The notes under the pieces: model-generated | Database searches by the model: none | What the model saw: the letters and a program-made list of their open reading frames with translations, nothing else | What the model was told of the DNA's origin: nothing | Position numbers and translations under genes: made by a program | Assembly: GCA_013365365.1 (NCBI GenBank) | Contig: JABVXU010000052.1 | Location: forward strand, 124,001 to 188,000 | DNA: 64,000 nt | Reading direction: 5' to 3' | From: Cruorifilaria tuberocauda | Taxonomy: Eukaryota; Nematoda; Chromadorea; Rhabditida; Onchocercidae | Part shown: one piece after another, positions 13,333-33,414 of the stretch | Layout of the letters: the number at the start of each line of letters is the position of its first letter | Position numbering within the stretch: position 1 is the first letter of the stretch

Positions 13333-14539
13333 TGATAAGAGTTTATGGCCCGTTAGAAATCGAAGGACAAAGATTAATGAAATCTGTTGAAATTTTTGAA
13401 ATATTCCAAGAATTTCCTGTATTTCATGACCATGATCGTCTTTTAAAAGAAGTTGGCAACTAGTAAAAAACCATCTAATCTACTCCTGTTTAGATTGTCT
13501 GATCACTACCGACGAATGTGTTGCAATGCATTCTTTGCCTACTTGAAACCTCTCCATAACAAGCTTTCTTTCTTCAAAAAATCGCTTCCTAAGTGTAGTT
13601 TTCAAATCGAAATTTTCATTTTTTTTAAACAATTCGAAATTTTAAATCGAAAATTAAAAAATCGTAGGATACTTTCCTAATCCTCTGTGCTTTTATCTTC
13701 GCAATATAACTTCCAACACTCTGTATTTTACTTTTGTTTAGAAAAAATAGAAAATGAAACACATACTATTATTTGGACTACTGATCTCTCTGATTTTTTC
13801 AATGAAATGTCATGGTCTAATACTTCTTTTTCCTTTTACAACATTTATCGTACTGTGTTATTATGTTGTATTATTTTTGAAGTGATCGCAGAAATTCCAC
13901 GTAATGGCAAAATGAATCACTTGATTGTTTTCTTCCAAGAACAATAGCTCCCCGTGATATTCCTTATATTTTATTCAGCTTGTTTGTTGTTGAATTACAT
14001 TTTTTCTTTTAATATGTATCGATATTAATGTCTTCTTGAAATAATATAAAGATTTAACAGGAGGATGATTACTATCTTCCAGTAGAAATTCAGATATTTC
14101 AGTGATAGCAATTGTCTTATACGTGATGTGGGAGAGATAAGCACGTCCTCGACATGATGACAGGAAGAGTATATTGAACAGTAAGCGAGAAATGAGAGTG
14201 ATATTAACTGGGAAAATGATAGAGATTCCAAAGTAAAATAACTGTTCATTAGTAATTCTTTTAAGGTTTCAGTTTCTATAATTCTCTAATCGAGTTCCCA
14301 CACATTACAATAGTATCTGAAAATTTCAACTCTGTGAAAGAACTTTTGACATGCATAGTGTCATATTAACGAATGAGTATTAATTTTTCAAACGGAAGCA
14401 ATTTTATCAGCTGATAAAAGAATGATAAAGGAAGAATGATCTAGCCACAGGATCATTTTATCTAATTGGGTGGAAATTCAAATAATTGATACATAAAATG
14501 ATATATTTCAAACATTATCGTTAACATTACCGGTAAGGC
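13333..14539. other. Intergenic, convergent 3' ends
   Basis: Lies between the stop of the transporter (+) and the stop of the coiled-coil gene (-), so it holds two 3' untranslated regions. Several short open frames occur here, for example 13453-13680 and 13687-13947. They have no splice partners and no recognisable family. Confidence 0.5.
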
Positions 14540-17005
14540 TCAAGCGAAGAAATCAGAATCAGAATCGTCGACATTTAGATCAACTGTTTTCGACATTCCA
14601 TCATTAAATCTATTTGCAAATGTCAGTTTTTTATTAGCAGCATCATCTGGTGAACCTCCTAGAATTTTAGTCAGGAAATTAAATCCATCGTCTGCAGTGT
14701 CTGGTAAATGCGAACCCTGCGATATGCCCTCCATTTCTATAGGTCTGAAAAATTACTTTCAAAAGATCAAAAAAAGTGGAGAAAATTGATGAGACGAGTT
14801 GGTATTTCTATTCATGGTTTTTTAATGCTAAATAAAAGAGTTCATTCTTAACAAGTAATTAAGCTAATTTATCATCTAACAAAGTTATCTCTCCAATTCT
14901 CCAAGGATTTTAAATCCTTAGAATCGTTTTTTTCGAACTGTTACGTTAACGTATTTTGAAACACATATCTGAAAAACCTCGATTTTGCAGCCACCATTGC
15001 TTGACTTGATGATTTTTGATTCCCCTTTTGCACATCCAGCATTTGGTTAATATTAGATGTTTCTTCCAAAGTTACTGAAATCTTCAAATATGACTATCAA
15101 TGATCGTTTTTCACATCTAAAATTCGTTTGCTTTCTTCCATGAAACTTTTAAAGAAAAGTTCTAAAATAATATCAAAAATTAAAGAATTTCAATGGCAAA
15201 CAATAAAATTAATAAACAATTATTATTCATCAGTGGCATATGACATGAAACTTGTTTCCAATAAAAGATTAAAATATTATATAGATTTATTATTTCAAAT
15301 AAATTAAATATTATATAGGTTTATTCTTGAATTCAAAAAAATGAAATCATCGGCAATGATAAACCAATTACAATTTTTTTCAGTTCGTTGTGCTTCTTTT
15401 TGGTGCCTTGTCGAAAGTACGTTTGAATTTTTCATCTTATCCGTGAGTGATTGTTCAAAATTTCCTTCAATCTGATTATCACTTTTCATTCCTTCTGCAC
15501 TATTAATATTTTTTTGTAAATATTCCATCCGTATATGTTCATAATCTTCGGCATTTGGTCTCGGAGTATCTAATAAAATGCATGAATCTGAAAAAAATTA
15601 AATCAATTTTGTTAAAACTGCAATTTTAAAAATATTTTAGTAAATTCATTAATGATCAGTTATGCTTACCAATTTGATTGATTTGCTTACGCAAATCATA
15701 TAAATTTTTTAGCTGACTGATTGACTTCTCTGTCTGTTTCCAAGACATTTGTTGACTTTTCGAGGAACAAAATTCAGGTCCCAATGAAAGATAGTAATCA
15801 GCGGTTGATAAATGGAGCCGGTACTCACGTAAGTTTTCTAAATCTTCCGCTATCTCGTTTAATCGTTTTTTTATCCGAATCAAATCGGGTTCAAGCGCTG
15901 GTCCACTATAAAAGAAGCTTTAAAATGAAGTTTTAAAAAGCTCAAGAAAATAACAAAGATTATTGGAATTTTAAGAATACATTCATGAAAAAATTCTAAT
16001 CACATTCTTACTATGACGGTATTGGATCATTTGGTTCAAGATCGTTCAGTTCTGCTTCCTTACATGGTGAAATAAACTGTTTACCAAGGTCCCAGTGATA
16101 TTTGTTTGTTGCCAGATTGTCTAAGATTGATCGTTGCGATTGATTCGGTGCTAACTGCTATTCATAAATTAAACATAAATTTTAAATTTCCAAGATTCCA
16201 AAACCCGATTAAAATTTACTTCTTATTATAATTGCCATTTTTTGTTCGTTTCTTTTTGTGAAACATACAAATAATTGCTGGTAACAAGATTTGTCTAAAT
16301 AAAGAAATGAATTAAAATTTAATTTGTTGTTTCCAAAATTATGAGAAGGGAAAAGGAAAAATTTTAAAGTGAAAGTAAATGCTGGAATACTTAAATAATA
16401 CCTGCCTATATATTTGCATTTCGGGTGGTTTCCAGGTAGGATACTTCTGCCTTAGGAAATTCACATACTCATCCTTAACAATAATAAATTATACCCATTT
16501 AAGATGGTAAAATGATTGATTTAAAATGAATATATGATTATATGCCTCATCAGGTTAGAAACGATAATTTTATAGAAATTCGTGGAAATCTAAGAAATAC
16601 ATATTTCATTAAAAACGATTAATTGAAATATTTTTAAGCATAAATAAATTTTTTCTGTTAAAGTAAAAAGTAATTGGTCAAAAATTCGGAAAGTTTTATG
16701 CAAAAACAAATGAGAATTTAAAGTTTCAAAAAAATGAGAAAAGTTTCTACTCCCCGATGTTTAACAGTATTCAATTCTTCAGTACAGTCTATCTATCTCT
16801 TAGGACAGCATTGATTCAAATGCATGAAAAAGATTTAAATCAAACTGTTTTATTTCAACTTCGATTAGACTGCGTTACTGACGGATTAGCCTGTCCTAAT
16901 GGAGAACATATTTTAACTTACTCGTGCTTTTTTTGCTGTTTCCAATTTAAAATCCATTTTTACCAACCGCTTCTCCAATTCATCTATTTCATTTAGAACA
17001 GGCAT
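14540..17005 (-). CDS. Unrecognised coiled-coil protein with acidic C-terminus
   Basis: I do not recognise the family. Seven exons fit in one frame on the minus strand: 17005-16922, 16473-16402, 16157-16012, 15905-15670, 15587-15372, 15074-14978 and 14744-14540. They give 351 residues. The N-terminus (MPVLNEIDELEKRL) and the segment around residues 103-175 (IRIKKRLNEIAEDLENL, then KSISQLKNLYDLRKQ) look like amphipathic coiled coil. A KYPTWKPPE segment follows the first helix. The middle is polar and Glu/Lys/Gln-rich. The C-terminus holds FLTKILGGSPDDAANKK and ends in an acidic-aromatic tail (DDSDSDFFA). No signal peptide or membrane segment is seen, so it is probably intracellular. All junctions are GT-AG and phase-consistent, which supports a real gene. 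An additional short exon near 16294-16269 was excluded because it breaks the frame. Confidence 0.75.
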
Positions 17006-18062
17006 GGTGGAATTAGTCATCATCAAGCGATCGCTTCAAATAGAGCTCTTGGAAAACGATAGCCATAGGAAAGCAATCACCATGGCAACGAGATTTTATG
17101 ACAGATTCTATGTCATTAAAATAAACCTTTCGTTCATTTTGACAACCACAAACCTATGATATTTCTCGTTTTCTCTTAGAATAATCAATATGTTGTAATT
17201 TCATGCAGTTCAGATACAATCATATACTTCATTCATTTAATGAACAATAATAAATAGTTAACTAGTAAATAAACATGCAGTATACAGATTAAGTTATTTT
17301 GAACATGAAAATGAATGATTTTATAAAAATAATAAAATACGTTAAGATAACTACTAAAATCCTTTCCCAACAATAGGAAATTTAAATCAAGTATCATAAA
17401 TATGATAATTCCATCAAATTTTAAATCTATTTCAGCTTAAATTAATATATGTAATTACCAACAATAGCCAGAGCGAAGAAAAAACCTGCTTTTCTAAATA
17501 CAGTTTTCAAGAAAATCCGAATCATTATTATATAGAGGAAAGAGTATGGTTTATATATGAATAAACAGCAAAGACTCAAATTTGAACGCAATCTTTTCGA
17601 ATGAATTTACATTATCCTGTTCTTTATACTATGAGACTCTCTTCAAATTAGAGAAGAATTAGTATCAAGATGGAAAATTCACTTCCATCCTGATCCTAAT
17701 TTTTCTTGAAAAGTATAATAAAGCTAAAATAGTTAAAAATTTTCAAAATGTCATTAAATTAGGAAATACATATGAAAATTTCCACATAGATTTCTTAATT
17801 TAATGATATTTTTTAATTTTAACAACGACGTTAAAAAAGACACGACCAAATACCATTCTATGATCAAAATTTATTACAATATATTTATAAAGATTATCAA
17901 TGCAATGATTTCCCACTGTATTAATATATTTAAAAATTTTCAAAACTTTGGAAATTTTCAGAAACAACATCTAATTTAATGACATTTGTTCTCTATTACA
18001 GATGCTAACTGAAACTGTTTATCAAGAAATTATTGCATTTTAATTAAGAATCCCGTATACAA
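17006..18062. other. Intergenic, upstream of the coiled-coil gene
   Basis: AT-rich stretch of about 1 kb. It holds the 5' flank of the minus-strand coiled-coil gene and the 3' flank of gamma-SNAP. No open frame, RNA gene or repeat worth listing was found. Confidence 0.5.
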
Positions 18063-20472
18063 CTATTTCAAATCTTCACCACTACCATCATCCTCTCCTT
18101 CGTTATCGTTATTTCCATCGCTTATTTCAGAACAAACTTTTAATTCTTTCATTAAACGCAGGTACTAAAAAGCAAAAATTTTACGTCACAAAGCTACATA
18201 TTTCCAATCAAAAATTTTGTATATAGTAAATAACAGAAAAGAAGTAAAAGTTATGGAACTAAAAAAATTTTTCGAAAACAACAAACACCTCATTATCCAT
18301 ATTCCTTAGAACCGGACGTTGAAGAACCTGTTGAAACCGATTATTATCACCTGATTCAAATGCTGAGATCAACTCACAACAAATCTTCGCATCTTCCGAC
18401 ATTTCAAATTCTTCACACCTGAGTGGATAAAGAATAATGTCTTACTTCTTGTCTTTAATTTATATTTCATTTAATGAGATTGAAAAAAAAAAACAACATT
18501 AATATCAAATAAAAGCATATGTAGAACAGTAAAATTTACTTGAATGGCTTTTGAACACTTTTTGCTGCCGATACTGCATCACCACGTGCTAACTGGACCA
18601 GAACAAGAGCGATAGTAAGCTGTCCCACTCGACCAACTTCCTGAAACATCAAGGATGATCACGATGGCAGAAAGCGAAATGTTTGATAAAGAATGATGAA
18701 AAACTTCGTGAAATGAACGATAATAACTCAAGTAATTGTCATAGAAGTGAAAAATGCAATAATCTAAAAAATGATGTAATATGAGCTTGAGAGAAAAAGA
18801 ATAAATCAAGTGCATTTAAGCTTACATTTAAACTGACCTAATTTCCCTTAAAAATGAAAGGAATCCTACTTGACTGATTAAAACTGCTTTTTTACTTCAT
18901 TTAATCGAAATGAATTTCATTTAGATCTTCAATTTGAAAATCAAAATTCCTCCAAAAAACATAGAAAATAAATGCAATAAATATAATTTTCAATTTTCCA
19001 TGACTTACAGAACTTCATATGAAAGAAAAAACAATGGTAAAATATATCGCAACTATAATAAAGTTAAAAAATACTTTAACTTCCATATATTTCTCGATTT
19101 CTTCATTAATCATATGAGCTGCTTCCTTGTATTGCTTCATTTTTAAATACAGTTTAGTAAGCCGAGTCATAAATCCACCAGCCATACGCGAACGATCTGT
19201 TTCTTGCACCATTTTTAATGCCTTGTGATAAACCTACAAAAATTTCTCAAATCAAAATTTCTAAATCGCCACTTTTCAATAAATTACTTCTTGAATACGA
19301 GGTTATAATTCAATTCAAATTCATTAATATTCAAACTAGTAAGAAAAAGATTGACTGAACTAACTTAAACATAAAAATTAATATTAAAAATAGGTCTTTA
19401 TAAAACAGGATGAAACTGAAAAAATTTGCTTTTATTCAGAATCATTTGAAATTCTACACTTTTAGAAATTAGATTCATATTAACATCTCTTAAAATAGGA
19501 TTTATTTATTCCTTTCTTATAAAACTAGAAAAGTAACATAGCTTGAAATTCGTCAGAACTATCAAATCAAAAAATAACATCAAACAAGAAATAACAGACA
19601 AAATAAAAACCTCAATAGCCTTTTCAGGATCGATATCTTCCAAACATCTGGCAGCTTTATCAAGTGCCATAGCAGACGAGTCGGTACTTCCTGATTCAGC
19701 ATATCCATCTGCAGCTAAATCCATGTACTTCAATGTACCATAACTATCACCTATTTCCTTGCATATCGTCGCTGCATTTTCATTGCATCTAAAAAAAGTC
19801 TAATCGAAATAATAAAAGTATTTTACTTGTTCAAATAATCAATGATTATTAATTAAGCATATTTTCGATTATAAGAGATAAAAACAATATTTATTATTAT
19901 TGCAACATGTACACAGCTCGCTTATTACTTTTAATTACACATTTTAACCTCATCAATTAATTTCTTATTCATTAGCTAACGTTCCTGCAAAATGAACAAT
20001 AGTTTAAAAAAGTACGAAGTGAGAAATATTACAATTGCTAAAATCATCATTGTTTCTCTATTTTGGGTCAAATAATCTAATTATATTAGATCAAACGATT
20101 AATATTGAAGTTATATTTATTGGATAAAATACTTACTTCGCCCAATGAAATAAATTCCCATTCTCTTTATGCATTTGAGCAGCTTTCAAATAAGCATCAC
20201 GTGATTGTTCCATTCGTGAAGCATTTTTGAAGCAAACGGCCGCCCGATCATATTCTGTCGCTGCAGCATCATAATCAGGCTTGAATTTCATCTTTATAAT
20301 CGATGTTTTCAGGCTAGAATATCATCAAAAAATTAATAATACAACAAATCTATCCTGAATGTAATTTAAATAGCTTAAAACCCATGATGATCAAAGAAAT
20401 AACTCACTATGCTTCGGCTTTTCGAATACATTCCGTTGCTTCTGCAACACGACGTCTGTTTATTTCGTCCAT
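18063..20472 (-). CDS. NAPG: Gamma-SNAP (soluble NSF attachment protein gamma)
   Basis: Adaptor that recruits the ATPase NSF to SNARE complexes for disassembly after membrane fusion; it acts on the cytosolic face of membranes. Seven exons read in one frame: 20472-20408, 20313-20137, 19788-19611, 19233-19081, 18640-18540, 18418-18289 and 18164-18063, giving 301 residues, close to the usual 310. Family landmarks in order are FKPDYDAAATEYDRAAVCFKN (TPR-like helical repeat), DAYLKAAQMHKENGNLFHWAK, SAMALDKAARCLEDIDPEKAI, TIALVLVQLARGD, and a C-terminal RPVLRNMDNEYLRLMK followed by a Glu/Asp-rich tail. The DPEKA and YMDN-like positions favour gamma- over alpha-SNAP. It lies about 500 bp downstream of SEC23 on the same strand. 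That gap is too long to claim an operon confidently. Confidence 0.93.
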
Positions 20473-20969
20473 CTTTATGTTTGAAATTAATTTATTTCAA
20501 TGAAATTTATACCAAAATCAAATCTTACAGATACCATACAAACGAAGAAGTAGGAAAACAACACTGTGGCTGACATGATTCTAACATCGCATAGGCCATT
20601 GACCTAATTTATAACAATATTTCAATAAATGAATTTGAAGCTGAGCAATGACCGAAGAGTTGTTCTCGAATAAAATGGTTTACAAATGAAAAAAGCGCTG
20701 TGAAATCCTACATTTTGAAACACGTCTTGATAATATATTGATCTCAGCTTGCTTCGCAATAAATGATCATTTTGAACCAAATAGTTTTATGCTGATCAAG
20801 TTCGCGGCAAATAACTTTTATTCCAAAAATTTATATAAGAATATACTGGGAAACAAGTACTAAAAACGCCGAGATGATAATAATGCGAAAAACAACTGAA
20901 GAACGACTTCAAAATACAGCCATATCACAGTCGAAATCAGAGTTAATAACAAATGTGAACACTAATAAC
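20473..20969. other. Short intergenic gap between SEC23 and gamma-SNAP
   Basis: About 500 bp between the SEC23 stop and the gamma-SNAP start, both minus strand. It contains no gene. Nematode operon spacing is normally nearer 100-400 bp, so operonic co-transcription is possible but not shown. Confidence 0.5.
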
Positions 20970-26433
<5,464 letters not shown>

Positions 26434-28064
26434 TTTTTTTTCCTTTAAATTAAGCAAAAATAAAAGGGAGAAATATATCATATCTAATGAGTACGGAGTG
26501 AAAATTATAGAAAGTACCAACAGAAGGATATACAGTACAAGTAGGCTAAAAAGAAAAAAGACAAAGTTCCGACAGGTTTCGAAAGATGATCAGGTAGTTC
26601 TATATAATCTGTTAGCTTAGTGATTTAAATCATCTAATCGTTAAATTTATTAAAAAATACCAATATATGTTATATTTGGAATATAAAAACTGGTTAAGCT
26701 GGAAAGTCAGAATTTCATAAGAGAAATTGATGAAATCATTGTCATTTCTACTTCTGCCGAAGGTCTACGCACATAAAATAGCATTAATAACTAGTCGGGA
26801 ATATATACAGGATTATTGCGATTGAGAAGGGTCTTTTAACAAACCTGTTTCCTTTTTTTAAACTTGAGAGAAGAAAGGTGAGAATCTTACTTGAAACATC
26901 TTACTTGAGAATGTCCACGTCCGCCATCAGGGAAAGGGGTACGTAACTTACGGGCTTATCATGCCAATTTTTGTTTAAAATTATTTAAATTAATTTGCAA
27001 TTGGACGACAAATAAACCAATCAACAAGAGATCCTAACAGTTGCAAAATTTGGAAATTATTCGCCACTAAAAAGGGGAAAATAGTACAAACAAGATTTAA
27101 TAGGGTTGAAATACTAAAAATCGTTTATGGAAGATCTGCAATGTATCACAAAACGCTAAGCCTGATAATGCCAATATTATGTATGTCTTAAAATTCAAGC
27201 TTTATTCAACAGAAAAAAATGCAGACGATAAACATGAAAAGAAAAAATTTTAGGGAAGCACTAATATTTCTTTCTTTTCCTAATTTTTGCCTCAATGACT
27301 TATAACATCGAAGGGACATGCATGCATCATCGGAAGAATACGATAATAGTGAATAATCCTAAAACACAATTAATCAGAACAGTTATCGCTAGATAACGTT
27401 AGCTGTTAGATTATATGCCAAACTGTACTCTTAAAATGTAATCATCCATCAATTTTGAGGCCATTAAATAGCATTTTTATAATAAAGAAACAAATAAGAT
27501 ATTTCCCTAAACGTTATTATAACTCTCTCAATACCTTACCTTCAACAGATCCCCACTCGTCAAAGCGAAAACTCAAAATTTGTAAATCCGACAGCTCGAG
27601 CCATAAGGTTTCACAGCGCGTATGAATCTCATAACGGGCCTCATTTGCAGCTTGGTAGTAGACGTGCAAACGTGTAGAGGGGGTGGGATAGTCTGCATGG
27701 TAGGTCTGAGTGACGGTTGTGGTGGCAGTGCAAATAACGAGATATCTTAGCCACGAGATTTCTGGTGCCGAGATATCTAGTGGTATTGAAGTAACTATCA
27801 GGGTTCCTTGTACTATTGAGCAATCAAATAAACTATTCTACCAGTCAGTCTATTTGCTTGTTACGAGAGGCTTTTTGTTGATTGGGTTTTCACAAGGCAT
27901 TTTGGTTATAGCTTAAAACTGGAAGGATATGAAGTTATAATGAAGCATTAATTCATGTTCCATAATTTTCAAAATAGTAAATCGAAGGATTGTATTTTAT
28001 CAACGTGAAGTAAATAAAACTATGTACCATTTTGTTTAAAGATTTAAATTTTTTAATTTTTTTT
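26434..28064. promoter_or_regulatory. Divergent promoter region of sec-23 and rps-25
   Basis: About 1.6 kb separates the start of SEC23 (-) from the acceptor before eS25 (+). No gene is supported. The segment 27540-27830 is less AT-rich than its flanks. It contains the palindrome AGATATCT twice about 30 bp apart (near 27742 and 27771), each preceded by CG. No TATA box can be assigned with confidence. Open frames on both strands at 27641-27916 overlap each other and look like shadows of this richer segment. Confidence 0.45.
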
Positions 28065-28074
28065 ACTTTTCCAG
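28065..28074 (+). promoter_or_regulatory. Probable trans-splice acceptor before rps-25
   Basis: A T-rich run ending TTTTCCAG at 28074 lies 15 bases before the eS25 start codon, with no upstream coding exon in frame. In nematodes this arrangement marks spliced-leader addition to ribosomal-protein mRNAs. The leader sequence itself is not in this window. Confidence 0.7.
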
Positions 28075-28089
28075 GATTTTCATACTATC

Positions 28090-29090
28090 ATGCCTCCAAA
28101 GGCATCGGCGAAAGCTGGTAAGGGTGGAAAAGGTGATTCGAAAGCTATAGCAAAAGTGCCGAAAAAGAAGGAAGGTGGAGGGGGCGGTAAGGCTAAGAAA
28201 AAGAAGTGGTCCAAAGGAAAAGTTCGGGACAAGTTGAACAACATGGTCCTTTTTGACAAAGCAACTTATGAAAAGCTGTATAAAGAAGTATGTTTTTCCG
28301 AGCCCATCAACCCATACTATTTTTGGAAAGCTTACACGTTGTCGCACTGTAGTATAAAAATATTTATTTGCGATATAATGGCTGAATATCAAAGAAAAAT
28401 GAGATCGATGCTGTAGAAACTTTAAGTACTGGAACTTATTTTCCTGGATTCAGCTTCCGGCACATTTTATTTTAGAAGTTATTATTTGAAAGGTTTTGTT
28501 CACAGTACTGTTACATTCCGGATAAATTTAGAAGTTTGGTGACCTTCGCTTCATCTTAATACTTGAAAAAGTTGTTTAGGATGCTCTCATTGCAGGTTAT
28601 TACGTATAAGCTTATTACACCATCGGTAGTTTCGGAAAGATTAAAGGTTCGCGCATCCTTAGCAAAGCAAGGACTACGAGAGCTTCTTGCAAAAGGTTTA
28701 TATTATTCCTTCTTGTTGCTAGTAATTCGTAAATAACTTCGGACACCAAAGACTTTGCTGAGGAATCAAGCGTAGTTGCATATACTTTCCCTCAAGTACT
28801 TCTGTTGAATTTTGAATGTAGTAGCGATAAAATGATTTATTGTTTTTTTTCCAGCTATTCAATGAACTTCACAGTGGCTACTTTTTGTTTGACTCATTTC
28901 ACGCTGTTTGATTTTCTTAGAAATAGATTTCACCAACGAGTAGCTTAGAGTGTCGTATTTTTCACTTTGTGTACATTTATTTGTATAAAATTTTGATATG
29001 CTTGCAGGAATGATTAAATGTGTAGTACATCATGGCGGCCAACTCGTCTATACGAGGTGCACAAAGGCTGATGATACTATTGTTGAATGA
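28090..29090 (+). CDS. rps-25: 40S ribosomal protein S25 (eS25)
   Basis: Small-subunit ribosomal protein. Three exons, 28090-28287, 28596-28695 and 29008-29090, give 126 residues, the normal size. The N-terminus [15 protein letters not shown] and the Lys-rich [18 protein letters not shown] segment are typical, followed by the winged-helix core with [13 protein letters not shown], then [31 protein letters not shown] and the end [10 protein letters not shown]. Junctions are GT-AG with consistent phases. Introns of about 310 bp were inspected for box C/D snoRNA motifs because ribosomal-protein introns often host them; none was clear. It is convergent with the ADH gene downstream. Confidence 0.97.
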
Positions 29091-29634
29091 TTTCTCTTTG
29101 TTACTGACTTTTTTTACCATAAAATTTTTTGATTGTTTGTATGGCAACGACATTTATGGAATTATTGACACGATGAAACGACATATCCACAACTTGTTAA
29201 ATGCAAATGTATTTGCTCGTCTTTTGAAAAATTATACCGAAACAAAATTGTTTGTGTAATTTATTTGTCGAGTGGCTTAAACGCGAAACTTTAAAAGTCG
29301 CTGATTTCTTCCACGTTGTCAGATCAAGAATTATTCAAAAAGATTAATGGAACGGTAAAGATAGTCTTCTGTGCAGGGTCGCTTTTTGTCATATACAATT
29401 CAGCTTTTTTGATATAGTTAATATAGCATTTGTTTGTATGCACTATAAACCAAAACCGACCAACTGGTCTTGTTGGAATATCAAGCCTAGATTTTACACT
29501 TTGCTGTACTTTCCTTTGATTGCTTTGCGCAGGAGGACTGCAACTGCTTGGATAAGTGTATGGAATTGACTTTAATCACAGGATCGGATATGAACAATTA
29601 ACTGAATATGAATAATATGTGCCACTGGAATCCT
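29091..29634. other. Intergenic, convergent 3' ends of rps-25 and adh-5
   Basis: About 540 bp holding the 3' untranslated regions of two converging genes. No further gene or RNA was seen. Confidence 0.5.
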
Positions 29635-32564
<2,930 letters not shown>

Positions 32565-33414
32565 AAATGTTTGAAATATGAGTCTCCCACAAAAAAACGA
32601 AAAAACATATACTATACACAAGAGTTCCAATTTTACAACGAATTTTAGAAGTCGAATTGCTGCACAAAGCAGAGCAAATATTGCCAATACACTTGCAGTT
32701 CTCAAAAAATTCAGCCTTCAGGCAATAAAATCAGCAACCCAGCCTATCGGACAAACCCAATTTACTCCAATACTCTGACTAAACATTCAGAACAATAGGA
32801 AATCCTCATTCTTTTTTCATACGAACGAAATTTAAGTTCCCTATTTTTAAGGAACCTCTACGGTTAAACATATACTGAGTCAAATAATAGGAATAAATAG
32901 AATCTAAAAGCAAATAGAGATGTAATTTTAAAGAAATAAATATAAAAATTCATATTTCAAGGAACTTTTTATTAAAAAAAATTGTTCCAATAAGATTTTA
33001 TCTTTATTGTGGGTGCAAAATTATTCAGTGTACAAAACTCGCATTAAAAAAGGAATTGAGCGCTTCTAAGTGCACTATTCCTCATTAAATGACGATGATG
33101 ACTTTTAGTGAAAACAATTTTAATCACGTTTAAAAACGAATCAAAAATGGATAAGGAGACGAAAAGTTATTAATATGGATAGAAAACCTTCCTCAATATC
33201 TCATAATTTACCTTTTAGTTAACGAAATATAACAGTGGAATACAACAATAAAGTTTTAAGGTTAGAAAATAAAAGATCAACAAGAAATGTAGAGGACATA
33301 AATAAGCAACTGGAAAAATAAATACAAACATTATCATTAAAATCTCGAATGCTTCTCGGAAATATTGGACGAATAAAACAACGCAAAGAGATAAAAGACT
33401 AAGATCTGCTGGAT
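32565..33414. other. Intergenic between TRMT2A and adh-5
   Basis: AT-rich 850 bp between the start of ADH and the stop of TRMT2A, both minus strand. It must hold the ADH 5' flank. No other feature is supported. Confidence 0.5.

Noticed and set aside
16269..16294. Extra 26-bp exon in the coiled-coil gene
   Set aside because: Although bordered by AG and GT, including it shifts the frame into a stop at the next exon. The model is consistent without it.
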